Origin: Pseudomonas sp. J452
Lineage (GTDB): Bacteria; Pseudomonadota; Gammaproteobacteria; Pseudomonadales; Pseudomonadaceae
Direction of reading: 5' to 3'
Assembly (NCBI RefSeq): GCF_024666525.1
Contig: NZ_CP088294.1
Span: forward strand, 2,790,001-2,854,000
DNA: 64,000 nt
Made by a program: the position numbers and the translations under genes. The notes below the pieces were generated by a model that was not told the origin of the DNA, made no database searches, and saw only the letters and a program-made list of their open reading frames with translations. This document shows positions 8,672-16,472 of this stretch, piece by piece. The stretch's first letter is position 1. Each line of letters begins with the position of its first letter.

Positions 8672-8779
8672 ATGTCTGATCTACTGGTACAGCTTCACGG
8701 CAACCCGCTCACTGCATGGCTCGCGCGGGCTATAGGTTTGCCTAGTCCGGTGCCTCTGGCTCGGGAGGAAAACGGATAG
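8672..8779 (+). pseudogene. 3-oxoacyl-ACP reductase (FabG4-like) N-terminal remnant
   Basis: An ATG at 8672, preceded by an ACGGGAAAC leader, opens 35 codons beginning M-S-D-L-L-V-Q-L and including A-I-G-L-P-S-P-V-P-L, then stops at TAG 8777-8779. This looks like the short N-terminal segment of the approximately 450-aa two-domain reductases that follow thiolase genes in Pseudomonas. The body of the gene is missing: foreign DNA begins near 8770. The assignment rests on the short match and on context. Confidence 0.5.
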
Positions 8780-9930
8780 CGCCCCAGGAGCTTCAAGCGA
8801 TCTGCGGTTTTCTTGTCTACAGGCAATGTCTCAACGAGGCCGTGATCTACAGTAGGGCTAATCAAGAGCGCGTTTCTCTGCGCTCGATCTCGACCTTCCT
8901 GTAATTGTTCCGGCGTACAAATAAATACTGACAGCACCCCCGACCAGTTACCTACTCCTTCAAGCTCCGCATCCACATGAATAGACAGATATTGCTCGGC
9001 AAGCTCAAAGGTCGGAGTGCTAACGCTATTGACGCGATTGACCCAGGCAAGCGGTGCCACTTTCTTGTTAGCAACTCTGGAGTTCCGGGGGACAAACGAA
9101 AGGCGGATGATCTCCATCATAATGAGCCTGCTAAGCCAAGCGGAGTCTGCATACCTTTCGTGATAATCAGAGATAAAGCTGCCGCTCTGGAGGTCTGTAA
9201 ACAACGTGCCGTGAGCCAAGCTCAGCACGTTGCCAAATAGCGACTCCATCGCTTCCATGCCACCGAGCATCCTGGCGGTCTCTCTGCACATGGTTTTGGT
9301 TGTCATTGCATTGCGACGGTCTGTGGCCGCTTGGATTTGGACGGTGACCTCGTGCCCAAACTCAGTTCGCTCAATTGCAGGCGCTTGGGAAAGCAGCCCG
9401 CCATAGCCCAGTTCATTTGAAAGGACGTATCGATCCTCATCTGGCCATTTGCTGAAATCCACGCTCAGTGCCCACAGCTCCCGGATGTTGCCTTCCAGGA
9501 AGTGAGAAATTCGGAATCGGCATCCGTCCGGACCGAACCGTAGTACCGCCCCTAGCGCTATCAGACTCGGGCCGATAGCGATGATGTCGTCGCGACTCAC
9601 TTCACCTTGTCCTTGAAGGCGCCTTGATGCCTCGTGGCTGAGCTTCAGCTCATGAAGGTATTGAGCTGAGAATCGGGCTTCGTCCCTGTCGATGAGAACG
9701 CTACAGCTAGCGCACAGCCAAATCCCATTATCGATTGATCCGCGTTGCTCAGGAGTCATTGAGTGGTCGTAACGGCGCGCGCCAGGACCAGGCGCAGCTG
9801 CTGCAATGTGAGCAGCAAAGCGTGACTGCCAGACAAGAGCGAGGGTCGCTTGTGCCGCACAGACTGAATCCCGCCCAGCGAGAAAATTTATTGTCTGAGT
9901 GACTGCTCCTGGCCGACAGCAGCCGCTCAT
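8695..9930 (-). CDS. HNH-type zinc-domain protein of unknown function, possibly damaged
   Basis: About 411 aa from the ATG at 9930 (an in-frame TTG at 9963 is also possible). An N-terminal segment reads A-A-H-I-A-A-A-A-P-G, then M-T-P-E-Q-R-G-S-I-D-N-G-I-W-L-C-A-S-C, then L-I-D-R-D. This HNH-like zinc motif is known from fused defence and restriction-type proteins. The following 300 residues match nothing I recognise. Two oddities stand out. The expected first Cys pair lies partly in another frame (A-G-F-S-L-C-G), suggesting two compensating indels. The last ~25 residues are the antisense of the FabG-like remnant, so the native C-terminus was lost at the insertion junction. GC content is visibly lower than in neighbours. 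Confidence 0.55.
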   Translation of the reverse strand: MSGCCRPGAVTQTINFLAGRDSVCAAQATLALVWQSRFAAHIAAAAPGPGARRYDHSMTPEQRGSIDNGIWLCASCSVLIDRDEARFSAQYLHELKLSHEASRRLQGQGEVSRDDIIAIGPSLIALGAVLRFGPDGCRFRISHFLEGNIRELWALSVDFSKWPDEDRYVLSNELGYGGLLSQAPAIERTEFGHEVTVQIQAATDRRNAMTTKTMCRETARMLGGMEAMESLFGNVLSLAHGTLFTDLQSGSFISDYHERYADSAWLSRLIMMEIIRLSFVPRNSRVANKKVAPLAWVNRVNSVSTPTFELAEQYLSIHVDAELEGVGNWSGVLSVFICTPEQLQEGRDRAQRNALLISPTVDHGLVETLPVDKKTADRLKLLGRYPFSSRARGTGLGKPIARASHAVSGLP

Positions 9931-10130
9931 AAACGAGTGCTTCGGGTCGGTAGCCGCCAGCAAGTAGCCGAGATATCTGCCTGGTGGAAAACGCTTTGCG
10001 GTTTTCCACCCTACATACGGATCGGCTTTTGTAGGGTGGACAAGGGTTCTTTGTCCGCCCGCTTTTCGACAATCAGCGCGAGGTCGCTAGCAGCCAGTCC
10101 GCAACATTCGTCCGTTGGGTCGGATCCGCG
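9888..10130. other. Non-coding junction with inverted repeats flanking the HNH insert
   Basis: The stretch holds an inverted pair, GGTGGAAAAC at 9983-9992 and GTTTTCCACC at 10001-10010, then GTAGGGTGGA near 10032. The ends contain related GACCC/GGCTGCT motifs (around 9905-9950 and 10085-10120) in similar order. I see no gene in it. It probably marks the right boundary of the inserted segment. A related compound palindrome is at 26022-26094. Confidence 0.5.
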
Positions 10131-10133
10131 ATT

Positions 10134-10547
10134 TCACACCCGCGCAATGGTCGCCAACCCCGTCGCCACCAGCTTTTCCTGGCCATCCTTCACTGCGAAC
10201 ACATCGGCGCGGCACACCGCCTGGCGCTGGCCGGCCTTGAGTACCTCGCTGCGGCAGATCAGGCGTTCGCCCAGGGCCGGGGCGAGCAGGTTGAGTTTGT
10301 ATTCGCTGGTGACCACGTCGCCAACCAGCGAGGCGGCGGCCCAGGCGCAGCCGCTGTCGACCATGAAGCCGACCACCGCGCCGTGCATGTAGCCATGGTG
10401 CTGGCACAGGTCGGGGCGACTGCGTACCTGCAGGCTGACTTTACCCGGCTCGAAGTCGAGCAGTTCGGCGCCGAGCAACTGGGCGAAGGTGGAGTTTTGC
10501 AGGGCCTGCTCCAGGCGTTCTCGGCTGATGCCGGTAGCTGTGTTCAT
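10134..10547 (-). CDS. PaaI-type hotdog thioesterase
   Basis: A 137-aa single hotdog domain with H-H-G-Y-M-H-G-A-V-V-G-F-M-V-D-S-G around 52-68, the helix and catalytic Asp region of PaaI/YbgC-like acyl-CoA thioesterases. The start M-N-T-A-T-G is preceded by GGAG eight bases away; the frame upstream to 10634 lacks family support. It probably hydrolyses acyl-CoA or aromatic acyl-CoA; the substrate is unknown. It is divergent from ung. Confidence 0.8.
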   Translation of the reverse strand: MNTATGISRERLEQALQNSTFAQLLGAELLDFEPGKVSLQVRSRPDLCQHHGYMHGAVVGFMVDSGCAWAAASLVGDVVTSEYKLNLLAPALGERLICRSEVLKAGQRQAVCRADVFAVKDGQEKLVATGLATIARV

Positions 10548-10765
10548 GCGGGCGACTCCGTGGGGTGATGCCTGCAGTCTTGACCCGCCTGCAGGCATCG
10601 ACAATCTGCATACAGGGGCGTGATGGTGGCGCATCAGGTTGTCGTGTTGGTCGTGCTCAACCCGACAGCGCGTTGGTTGCTCTTGCGCTGCAGTTTCCCG
10701 ACCTTGACTTGCCCCTGCGCCTTCCTTAGCGTGCCGTTTCCGTTTTTTGCCGTGCAGGACTACCC

Positions 10766-11458
10766 ATGAGCGTCGACGATCGCATCAAACTCGAACCGGG
10801 CTGGAAAGAGGCCCTGCGCGAGGAGTTCGACAAGCCCTACATGGCGCAGCTCAGCGAGTTTCTGCGGGCGGAGAAGGCGGCGGGCAAGGTGGTGTTTCCG
10901 CCGGGGCCGCTGATCTTCAATGCGCTGAATTCCACGCCGCTGGAGCAGGTCAAGGTGGTGATCATCGGCCAGGACCCCTACCACGGCCCTGGCCAGGCCC
11001 ATGGCCTGTGCTTCTCGGTGCAGCCGGGGGTGCCGGCGCCGCCGTCGCTGGTGAATATCTTCAAGGAGCTGCAGCGCGACCTGAACATCGACATCCCCAA
11101 GCATGGCTGCCTGCAGAGCTGGGCCGAGCAGGGCGTGCTGCTGCTCAACACCTCGCTGACGGTGGAGCAGGCCAATGCCGGCTCGCATGCCGACAAGGGC
11201 TGGCAGCCGTTCACCGACAAGGTGATCGAGGTGGTCAATGCGCGGCCGGGCAACCTGGTGTTCCTGCTCTGGGGGGCGCATGCCCAGGGCAAGCAGAAGC
11301 TGATCGATGCCACCCGCCACCTGGTGCTGAAGTCGGCCCATCCGTCACCGCTGTCGGCTTACCGCGGCTTCCTCGGCAATGGCCACTTCAGCCGCACCAA
11401 CAAGTACCTGGAGCAGTGCGGTCTCACTCCGATCGATTGGCGACTGCCGGCGCTGTAG
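10766..11458 (+). CDS. ung: Uracil-DNA glycosylase
   Basis: Family 1 uracil-DNA glycosylase of 230 aa, full length. It has the water-activating loop G-Q-D-P-Y-H-G at 68-74 (D70, H73) and the DNA-intercalation motif H-P-S-P-L-S-A near 193. It excises uracil from DNA to start base excision repair. The ATG follows a weak purine-poor leader (AGGACTACCC). Its last 35 bases overlap the end of the convergent lipoprotein gene. Confidence 0.97.
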   Translation: MSVDDRIKLEPGWKEALREEFDKPYMAQLSEFLRAEKAAGKVVFPPGPLIFNALNSTPLEQVKVVIIGQDPYHGPGQAHGLCFSVQPGVPAPPSLVNIFKELQRDLNIDIPKHGCLQSWAEQGVLLLNTSLTVEQANAGSHADKGWQPFTDKVIEVVNARPGNLVFLLWGAHAQGKQKLIDATRHLVLKSAHPSPLSAYRGFLGNGHFSRTNKYLEQCGLTPIDWRLPAL

Positions 11459-12311
11459 TCGGCGCCTGGCAAGCCAGGCTGTCGAGATCCTGACGCAGGG
11501 CCGCCAGGCGTTGTTGCAGGTGCTGGCGCTGGGGGTTGTCGGCGGCATTCAGCAGGTTGCTGAACAGCTCGGCGAGTAGCTGTTGCGAGCGTTCGAATTG
11601 CTCGCGATAGGCCGGCGTCCAGTGCTGCGCCCGTTGCTGCAACAGGCTTTGCAGGCGTACGTCGAAATCGGCGCCGCGGCGGCTCTCCAGGGCGGCGCGC
11701 AGTTTGGCTTGCCAGTGCGCGCGGTTGTCTAGCCACAGCTGGTTCTGCTCGCCGAGCTGGTTGGCCCAGGTGGCCACGTATTGCCGCTGCGCCTCGTTCA
11801 GTTCGCCAAACCAGGGTTGCAGGCGTTCCTCCATGCGTTCGCGGCGACGGGCGATCTGCTCCTCCATCGCGGGTTCCAGGTACTCGGCGCGCAGCTCGGC
11901 ATCCTCTTGGGCCATGGCCGCTTCCAGTTCCTGTATCTGCAACGGGTTGAGCCCGCGCAGCAGTGCGGTGCCGGTCGGGGTGATCTCCACGGCAATGGCG
12001 TCCAGCGCCTGGCGGAACTCGCCGAACTGCGCCTGCAGTTGCTCGGGTTGCAGCTGTGGCTGCTCGACCAGGGCTTCGCTGCGTTGCAGCCAGGCCGAGT
12101 AGGCCGGCAGCTGGGTGCTGCAGTGCCAGTCCAGGTGCTCGCGCAGGCGCGGCTTGAGCCAGTCCTTCTGGGTGCTGTTGAGTTGCAGGTAGTCGTCCAG
12201 CGACCAGCTGATCAGCCAGTCGAGGTTGCGATAGGCCAGGTCGATGCGGCTGCAGGCGCTCAGTAGCAAGGTGACGCAAAGCAGGGTAATGGTACGGCGG
12301 CGCAGGTGCAT
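11424..12311 (-). CDS. DUF6279-type lipoprotein
   Basis: Predicted lipoprotein of 295 aa. A basic N-terminus and hydrophobic stretch end in a lipobox L-L-L-S-A-C with Cys at about residue 20. The rest is helical and rich in Gln, Glu, Arg and Trp ([13 protein letters not shown] near the start), which I recall as the DUF6279 pattern. The function is unknown. The start M-H-L-R-R-R was chosen because it begins the signal peptide; the frame open to 12488 is repeat-derived. It overlaps the ung 3' end by 35 bp. Confidence 0.8.
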   Translation of the reverse strand: MHLRRRTITLLCVTLLLSACSRIDLAYRNLDWLISWSLDDYLQLNSTQKDWLKPRLREHLDWHCSTQLPAYSAWLQRSEALVEQPQLQPEQLQAQFGEFRQALDAIAVEITPTGTALLRGLNPLQIQELEAAMAQEDAELRAEYLEPAMEEQIARRRERMEERLQPWFGELNEAQRQYVATWANQLGEQNQLWLDNRAHWQAKLRAALESRRGADFDVRLQSLLQQRAQHWTPAYREQFERSQQLLAELFSNLLNAADNPQRQHLQQRLAALRQDLDSLACQAPTTAPAVANRSE

Positions 12312-12406
12312 GGCGAGACCCGTCCTAGGATTCTGACCCAAGAATAGAGCAGTCAGGGGCCGTTGCGGTTCCCCATGCAGCGGATGGCGCGCGGCTGCAT
12401 GACTGC

Positions 12407-12705
12407 CTAGAACCTGTTTCGGGTCTTTTGAGCTAGAGCCAGGCAAGGCGCAACGACCAGCGGGAGTAACAGCCGCAGGCTGGCCCAAAGGGTGAGCGCC
12501 AGCGAATCAAGTGGGCGAGGGTCGGTCGGAATAGCGGGCGACTTTACGAGCTGTAAATGAGCAGTACTCGTTTCACTCGCCCTTCGGGCCGCGCTAAAGC
12601 GCGTTAGCCGCAAGCGGCTTGCCGAGCCCAATTGATCAGCCTACGGCTGTTACTGCGTTGCAACGCAGCATGGCCGGCGATCAAGAGATCCGAGACAGGT
12701 TCTTA
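12407..12705. mobile_element. MITE family 1, copy B (long form)
   Basis: An element of about 300 bp. The left end is CTA then GAACCTGTTTCGGGTC; the right end is the complement of TAA then GAACCTGTCTCGGATC. The right TTA (12703-12705) is the stop codon of the ABC permease read on the minus strand. Its interior is longer than other copies and shares TGATCGCCGGCCAT and GCTGTAAATGAGCAG blocks with them. It fills the whole gap between the lipoprotein gene and the permease; no gene was seen. Confidence 0.75.
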
Positions 12706-13782
12706 GTCCAGGCGCTTGCTGATCCGGGTCACCGCCAGCGCCAGCAGCAGCGCCGAGAACAGCAGCAGGACCAGCACCGGTGGCCACAGCTCCAGCAGGG
12801 TGGCCTCGCGCAGCATGATGCCGCGGGCCAGGCGCAGGTAGTGGGTCAGCGGCATCAGCTCGGCGATCCACTGCGCCGCCTTGGGCATGCCGGCGAAGGG
12901 GAACATGAAGCCGGACAGCAGGATCTGCGGCAGGAAGGTGAAGAAGGCCATCTGCATGGCCTGGAACTGAGTCTGCGACAGGGTCGACAGGTACACGCCG
13001 AGGGCCAGGCTGGCGACGATGAACAGCAGCGAGGCGGCGTACAGCTCCAGCAGCGAGCCGCGCACCGGTACGCCGAACAGCCAGTAGCCGACCACCAGGA
13101 TTACCGTGATCTGCACCAGGCCGATGCCGACAAAGGGCAGCAGCTTGCCGATGGTCAGTTCCCAGGGCGATACCGGCGTGGCGATGAGCATTTCCAGGTT
13201 GCCGTGCTCGCGCTCGCGGACCAGGGCCACGGCGGTGAACAGCACCATGGTCATGGTCAGGATCACCCCGAGCAGCCCCGGCACCGTGTTCAGCGGTGCC
13301 AGGCGTTCGGGGTTGTAGAAGTTGACCACTTCGACGCCCTGGCGACTCTCCCAGCCGGGCAGCGGATAGGCCGCCAGCTGGCGCGCCGAGGCCTGTACGC
13401 TCTGGTCCGAGCCATCCACGATCAGCTGCAGCGGCGGGCGGTCCTGGCGTTGCAGGCGGGCGTCGAAGTCCGCCGGCACCACCAGCGCGGCGCTGATCTT
13501 GCCCTGGCGCAGCAACTGATCGATCTGCTGCGGCGAACTCAGGCGGTAGCGCAGGTCGAGCACCTGGCTGGAGGCAATTTCCGCCACCGCTTCGCGTGAG
13601 CTGGCAGTGTTGGCCTGGTCCAGCACGGCCGCTTCGATGCCGCGCACGTCCATGTTGATGGCGTAGCCGAACAGCACCAGTTGCAGCAGCGGGATGCCGG
13701 CGATCATGGCGAAGGTCAGCTTGTCGCGGCGCAGCTGGCGCAGCTCCTTGATCACGATGGCACTCAGGCGGCGCAGGTTCAT
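12703..13782 (-). CDS. ABC-2 type permease of a drug/lipid exporter (YbhS/YbhR-like)
   Basis: Inner-membrane permease of 359 aa with one N-terminal helix (I-P-L-L-Q-L-V-L-F-G-Y-A-I), a large periplasmic domain (about 40-170), and five C-terminal helices, the ABC-2 MdrPQ architecture. The start overlaps the ATPase stop by 4 nt, so translation is coupled. E. coli has two such permeases (YbhS and YbhR); only one is encoded here, so it would act as a homodimer. Its TAA stop is a flank of MITE copy B. Confidence 0.88.
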   Translation of the reverse strand: MNLRRLSAIVIKELRQLRRDKLTFAMIAGIPLLQLVLFGYAINMDVRGIEAAVLDQANTASSREAVAEIASSQVLDLRYRLSSPQQIDQLLRQGKISAALVVPADFDARLQRQDRPPLQLIVDGSDQSVQASARQLAAYPLPGWESRQGVEVVNFYNPERLAPLNTVPGLLGVILTMTMVLFTAVALVREREHGNLEMLIATPVSPWELTIGKLLPFVGIGLVQITVILVVGYWLFGVPVRGSLLELYAASLLFIVASLALGVYLSTLSQTQFQAMQMAFFTFLPQILLSGFMFPFAGMPKAAQWIAELMPLTHYLRLARGIMLREATLLELWPPVLVLLLFSALLLALAVTRISKRLD

Positions 13783-14717
13783 GGCTGGGCCTGCACGGGC
13801 TTGCGGGTGACGCTGACGAAGACGTCTTCCAGGTTGGCCTCGCCGTCCTCGATCTGCGCGCTGATACCGGCGCTGCGCAGGCGCTGCTCGATGTGCTGGC
13901 GGGCATCGGGGTTGGCCACCAGCACGCGCAGGACGTTGCCGATCTGCGCCATGGCCAGCACGTCCGGGCTGCCTTGTAGAGTGCGCTGAACCAGGCGTGG
14001 CTGCGGGTGCTCAATCAGCAGCGGGTGGCCGGGCAGGGCGTCCATCAACTCGCGCGGGCTGCCGTCGGCCACCAGGCGACCGGCGTCGAGGATGCCCAGG
14101 CGCGTGCAGCGCTCGGCTTCGTCCATGTAGTGGGTGGACACCAGCAGGGTGGTGCCGGCGTCGGCCAGTTCGAACAGCGAGTCCCAGAACTCGCGGCGCG
14201 ACTGTGGGTCGACCGCGCTGGTCGGTTCGTCGAGCAACAGCAGGTCGGGTTTGTGCAATACCGCGCCGGCCAGGGCCAGGCGCTGCTTCTGCCCGCCGCT
14301 GAGGGTGCCGGCCAGCTGCTTGCGTCGGTCGGCCAGCCAGTAGCGCTCCAGCACTTCGTTGATGCGCTGGCGGCTGCTGCGCCGGGGCACGCCATGCACG
14401 GCGGCGAGGAATTCGAGGTTCTCGCCCACCGTGAGGTCTTCGTAAAGCGAGAAACGCTGGGTCATGTAGCCGATGCGCCGCTTCAACTCTTCGGCGTCGC
14501 GCGGGATCTGGCAGCCGAGCACCTCGATCTCGCCGGCGCTGGGCAGCAGCAGGCCGCAGAGCATGCGGATGGTGGTGGACTTGCCGCAGCCGTTGGGGCC
14601 GAGGAAGCCGAACACTTCGGCGCGGCGCACGCTGAGGTCAAGCTGGTCGACCGCGGTTAGCTCGCCGAAGCGCTTGCTCAGGCCGCGCGCCTGGATCACC
14701 AGGTCACTGCTGGTCAT
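13779..14717 (-). CDS. ABC exporter ATP-binding protein
   Basis: ATPase of 312 aa. It has Walker A G-P-N-G-C-G-K-S-T at about 39-47, signature L-S-G-G-Q-K-Q-R, Walker B L-L-L-L-D-E-P and the H-loop S-T-H-Y-M-D-E-A-E typical of DrrA/CcmA-type exporters. It is a single nucleotide-binding domain, half the length of E. coli YbhF. It overlaps the HlyD gene by 14 nt upstream and the permease by 4 nt downstream, so the three form one export operon. Confidence 0.92.
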   Translation of the reverse strand: MTSSDLVIQARGLSKRFGELTAVDQLDLSVRRAEVFGFLGPNGCGKSTTIRMLCGLLLPSAGEIEVLGCQIPRDAEELKRRIGYMTQRFSLYEDLTVGENLEFLAAVHGVPRRSSRQRINEVLERYWLADRRKQLAGTLSGGQKQRLALAGAVLHKPDLLLLDEPTSAVDPQSRREFWDSLFELADAGTTLLVSTHYMDEAERCTRLGILDAGRLVADGSPRELMDALPGHPLLIEHPQPRLVQRTLQGSPDVLAMAQIGNVLRVLVANPDARQHIEQRLRSAGISAQIEDGEANLEDVFVSVTRKPVQAQP

Positions 14718-15666
14718 GGCCCGCTCGTTCGGCGCGCAGCGGCAGACCGGCCGGCAGCTGCTGTGCGGCGGCGTCCTGCAGGCGCAGCTCGGCGCGGTAC
14801 ACCAGGCGGCTGGCGTCGTCGCCGGTGAGGGCGTAGTAGGGAGTGAAGCTGGCTTCGCTGCGGATCACGCTGACGCTGGCGGCGAAAGGCTGCTCGATGC
14901 CTTCGACGAACACGCGCATGGCGTCGCCGATCTTGAGCCCTGCACGCTGCCAGGCTGGCACGAAGACCCGCGCGTAGGGCTGCTCACCGACCAGCAGGCT
15001 GACCACCTCGGCGCCTGCGGGCGGCTGGTCGCCAGGCTTGAAGGGCAGGGCGTCGACGCGCCCGGCCCGCGGTGCACGTACGCTCAGGTGTTCACGACCG
15101 ACCTGCAGCTGGGCCAGGTTGCCGCGGGCGGCGGCCAGGGCGGCGCTAGCTTGGTCGAGCTGCTCGGGGCGGGTGCCATTGGTCAGCTCGCGCAGTTGGG
15201 CATCGGCATTGCGCGTGGCTGCGCTGGTCTGGTCGCGGGCGGCGCGGGCGCGGTCCAGTTCGGCGATGGCCACCTGCTTGCGCTGGTAGAGGGCGGCGAT
15301 GCGCTGGAAGTTGCGCTCGCTATCGAGCTGTTCGGCGCGGCTGCGCGCCAGGCTGGCCTGGGCCGCTTCGATGCTTTCTGCACGCGCGCCGTTGCGCAGT
15401 TCGCTCAGCCGGGCCTCGGCTTGCGCCACTTCGCCCTGGGCCTGGGCGATGCGCGCGTCCTGGCGGCGCGGGTCGAGTTCCAGCAGCAATTGCCCGGCGG
15501 CGACGCGGTCACCTTCGGCCACGTGCCAGTCGAGGATGCGCTCCGAGGCTTCGGCGGGCAGGCCGATGCGGTCCCATTCCAGGGTGCCGAGCAGCACCTC
15601 GTCGGCGGACGGGTTGCAGCCGGCGAGCAGGGCCAGGGGCAGCAGGCAGAGCAGCAGTCTGCTCAT
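14704..15666 (-). CDS. HlyD/YbhG-family periplasmic adaptor (predicted lipoprotein)
   Basis: Membrane fusion protein of 320 aa. A signal peptide with lipobox L-A-G-C puts Cys at residue 17. A lipoyl half-motif (V-A-E-G-D-R-V-A-A-G-Q-L-L-L-E-L) and a long alpha-hairpin rich in Ala, Gln and Arg (about 75-190) follow, then the second lipoyl half and barrel. It would link the ABC-2 exporter to an outer-membrane channel. It starts 1 bp after the TetR gene ends. Confidence 0.9.
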   Translation of the reverse strand: MSRLLLCLLPLALLAGCNPSADEVLLGTLEWDRIGLPAEASERILDWHVAEGDRVAAGQLLLELDPRRQDARIAQAQGEVAQAEARLSELRNGARAESIEAAQASLARSRAEQLDSERNFQRIAALYQRKQVAIAELDRARAARDQTSAATRNADAQLRELTNGTRPEQLDQASAALAAARGNLAQLQVGREHLSVRAPRAGRVDALPFKPGDQPPAGAEVVSLLVGEQPYARVFVPAWQRAGLKIGDAMRVFVEGIEQPFAASVSVIRSEASFTPYYALTGDDASRLVYRAELRLQDAAAQQLPAGLPLRAERAGHDQQ

Positions 15667-15667
15667 T

Positions 15668-16321
15668 TCAGGTCTCCATCCCGTTATGCAACAGGGCCAG
15701 GGTGTGCGCGATCAGCGCTTCGTCACCGATCTGCGGGTTGGCGAAGATGCCGCGCCAGAGCGGTGCGGCGGCGTAGGGCAGCATGGTTACGCCGATCAGC
15801 GAGACCACCAGCAGGCGCGGCTCCAGCGCCGGATTGAGGGCGCCACGGGCCTGGGCAGCGGCGAAGCGCTGGGCCAGCAGCAGAGGAATTAGCGGGGCGA
15901 TGCGCGCGGTCAGTTGCTCGCGCAGCTGGCCGCCTTCACAGAGGATTTCGCGCACCCACAGCGGCGGAATCCACGGGTTGCTCGCGACCATTGCGCTCAT
16001 GCTGCGGACGAAGCGCTCGACCAGCTCGTGCGGGTCGTCGCCCGCGGCCTGCAGGCCCTCGGCCACACTGCGGATCAGCGGCAGGAAGCGTTCCTCGACC
16101 AGGGCATCGACCAGGCGCTGCTTGCTGCCGAAGTAATAGTTGACCAGGGCCGGGGTGACCCCGGCCTGCTGGGCGATGCTGCGCAGGCTGGAGGCCTGGA
16201 TGCCGGTATGGGCGAAGGCCTGGGCGGCCGCATCGAGCAGGCGTTCGCGCTGCAATTGGGCATCGCCGGCGGGGCGGCCCGGTGCGCGGGGAGGCTGTTT
16301 GGGGTGGGGGCTCTTGGTCAT
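15668..16321 (-). CDS. TetR/AcrR regulator (CecR-like) of the exporter operon
   Basis: A 217-aa TetR-family repressor. The helix-turn-helix is at about 40-65 (I-A-Q-Q-A-G-V-T-P-A-L-V-N-Y-Y-F-G-S-K), followed by an all-helical ligand domain. It is the first gene of the operon with HlyD, ATPase and permease, the same arrangement as E. coli cecR-ybhGFSR. It probably represses its own operon through the AT-rich inverted repeat just upstream (16325-16351). Confidence 0.9.
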   Translation of the reverse strand: MTKSPHPKQPPRAPGRPAGDAQLQRERLLDAAAQAFAHTGIQASSLRSIAQQAGVTPALVNYYFGSKQRLVDALVEERFLPLIRSVAEGLQAAGDDPHELVERFVRSMSAMVASNPWIPPLWVREILCEGGQLREQLTARIAPLIPLLLAQRFAAAQARGALNPALEPRLLVVSLIGVTMLPYAAAPLWRGIFANPQIGDEALIAHTLALLHNGMET

Positions 16322-16324
16322 GGC

Positions 16325-16351
16325 TTAATAATTAAATGAGTAATTAATTAA
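16325..16351. promoter_or_regulatory. AT-rich inverted repeat, candidate TetR operator
   Basis: TAATTAAATGAGTAATTA lies 4-30 bp upstream of the tetR start. The two TAATTA units are each self-complementary and separated by six bases. The base composition contrasts sharply with the GC-rich surroundings. Placement immediately before a TetR gene suggests an autoregulatory operator. Confidence 0.5.
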
Positions 16352-16472
16352 CGGCAAGCACCGTTGATCAGATGGAGTGCATGGATGAGGCATCCAGGCT
16401 CGCACCTGAGGGGCTCAGCCCCTCATTTGTCGTAGTTGGAGATGATCGTAAACAGCCGGCGGATAAGGATGC

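Noticed and set aside
9749..10072. 107-aa minus-strand ORF overlapping the HNH gene start
   Set aside because: It covers the repeat-rich junction. The only suggestive part (A-G-F-S-L-C-G) is better explained as a frame-shifted piece of the HNH domain.
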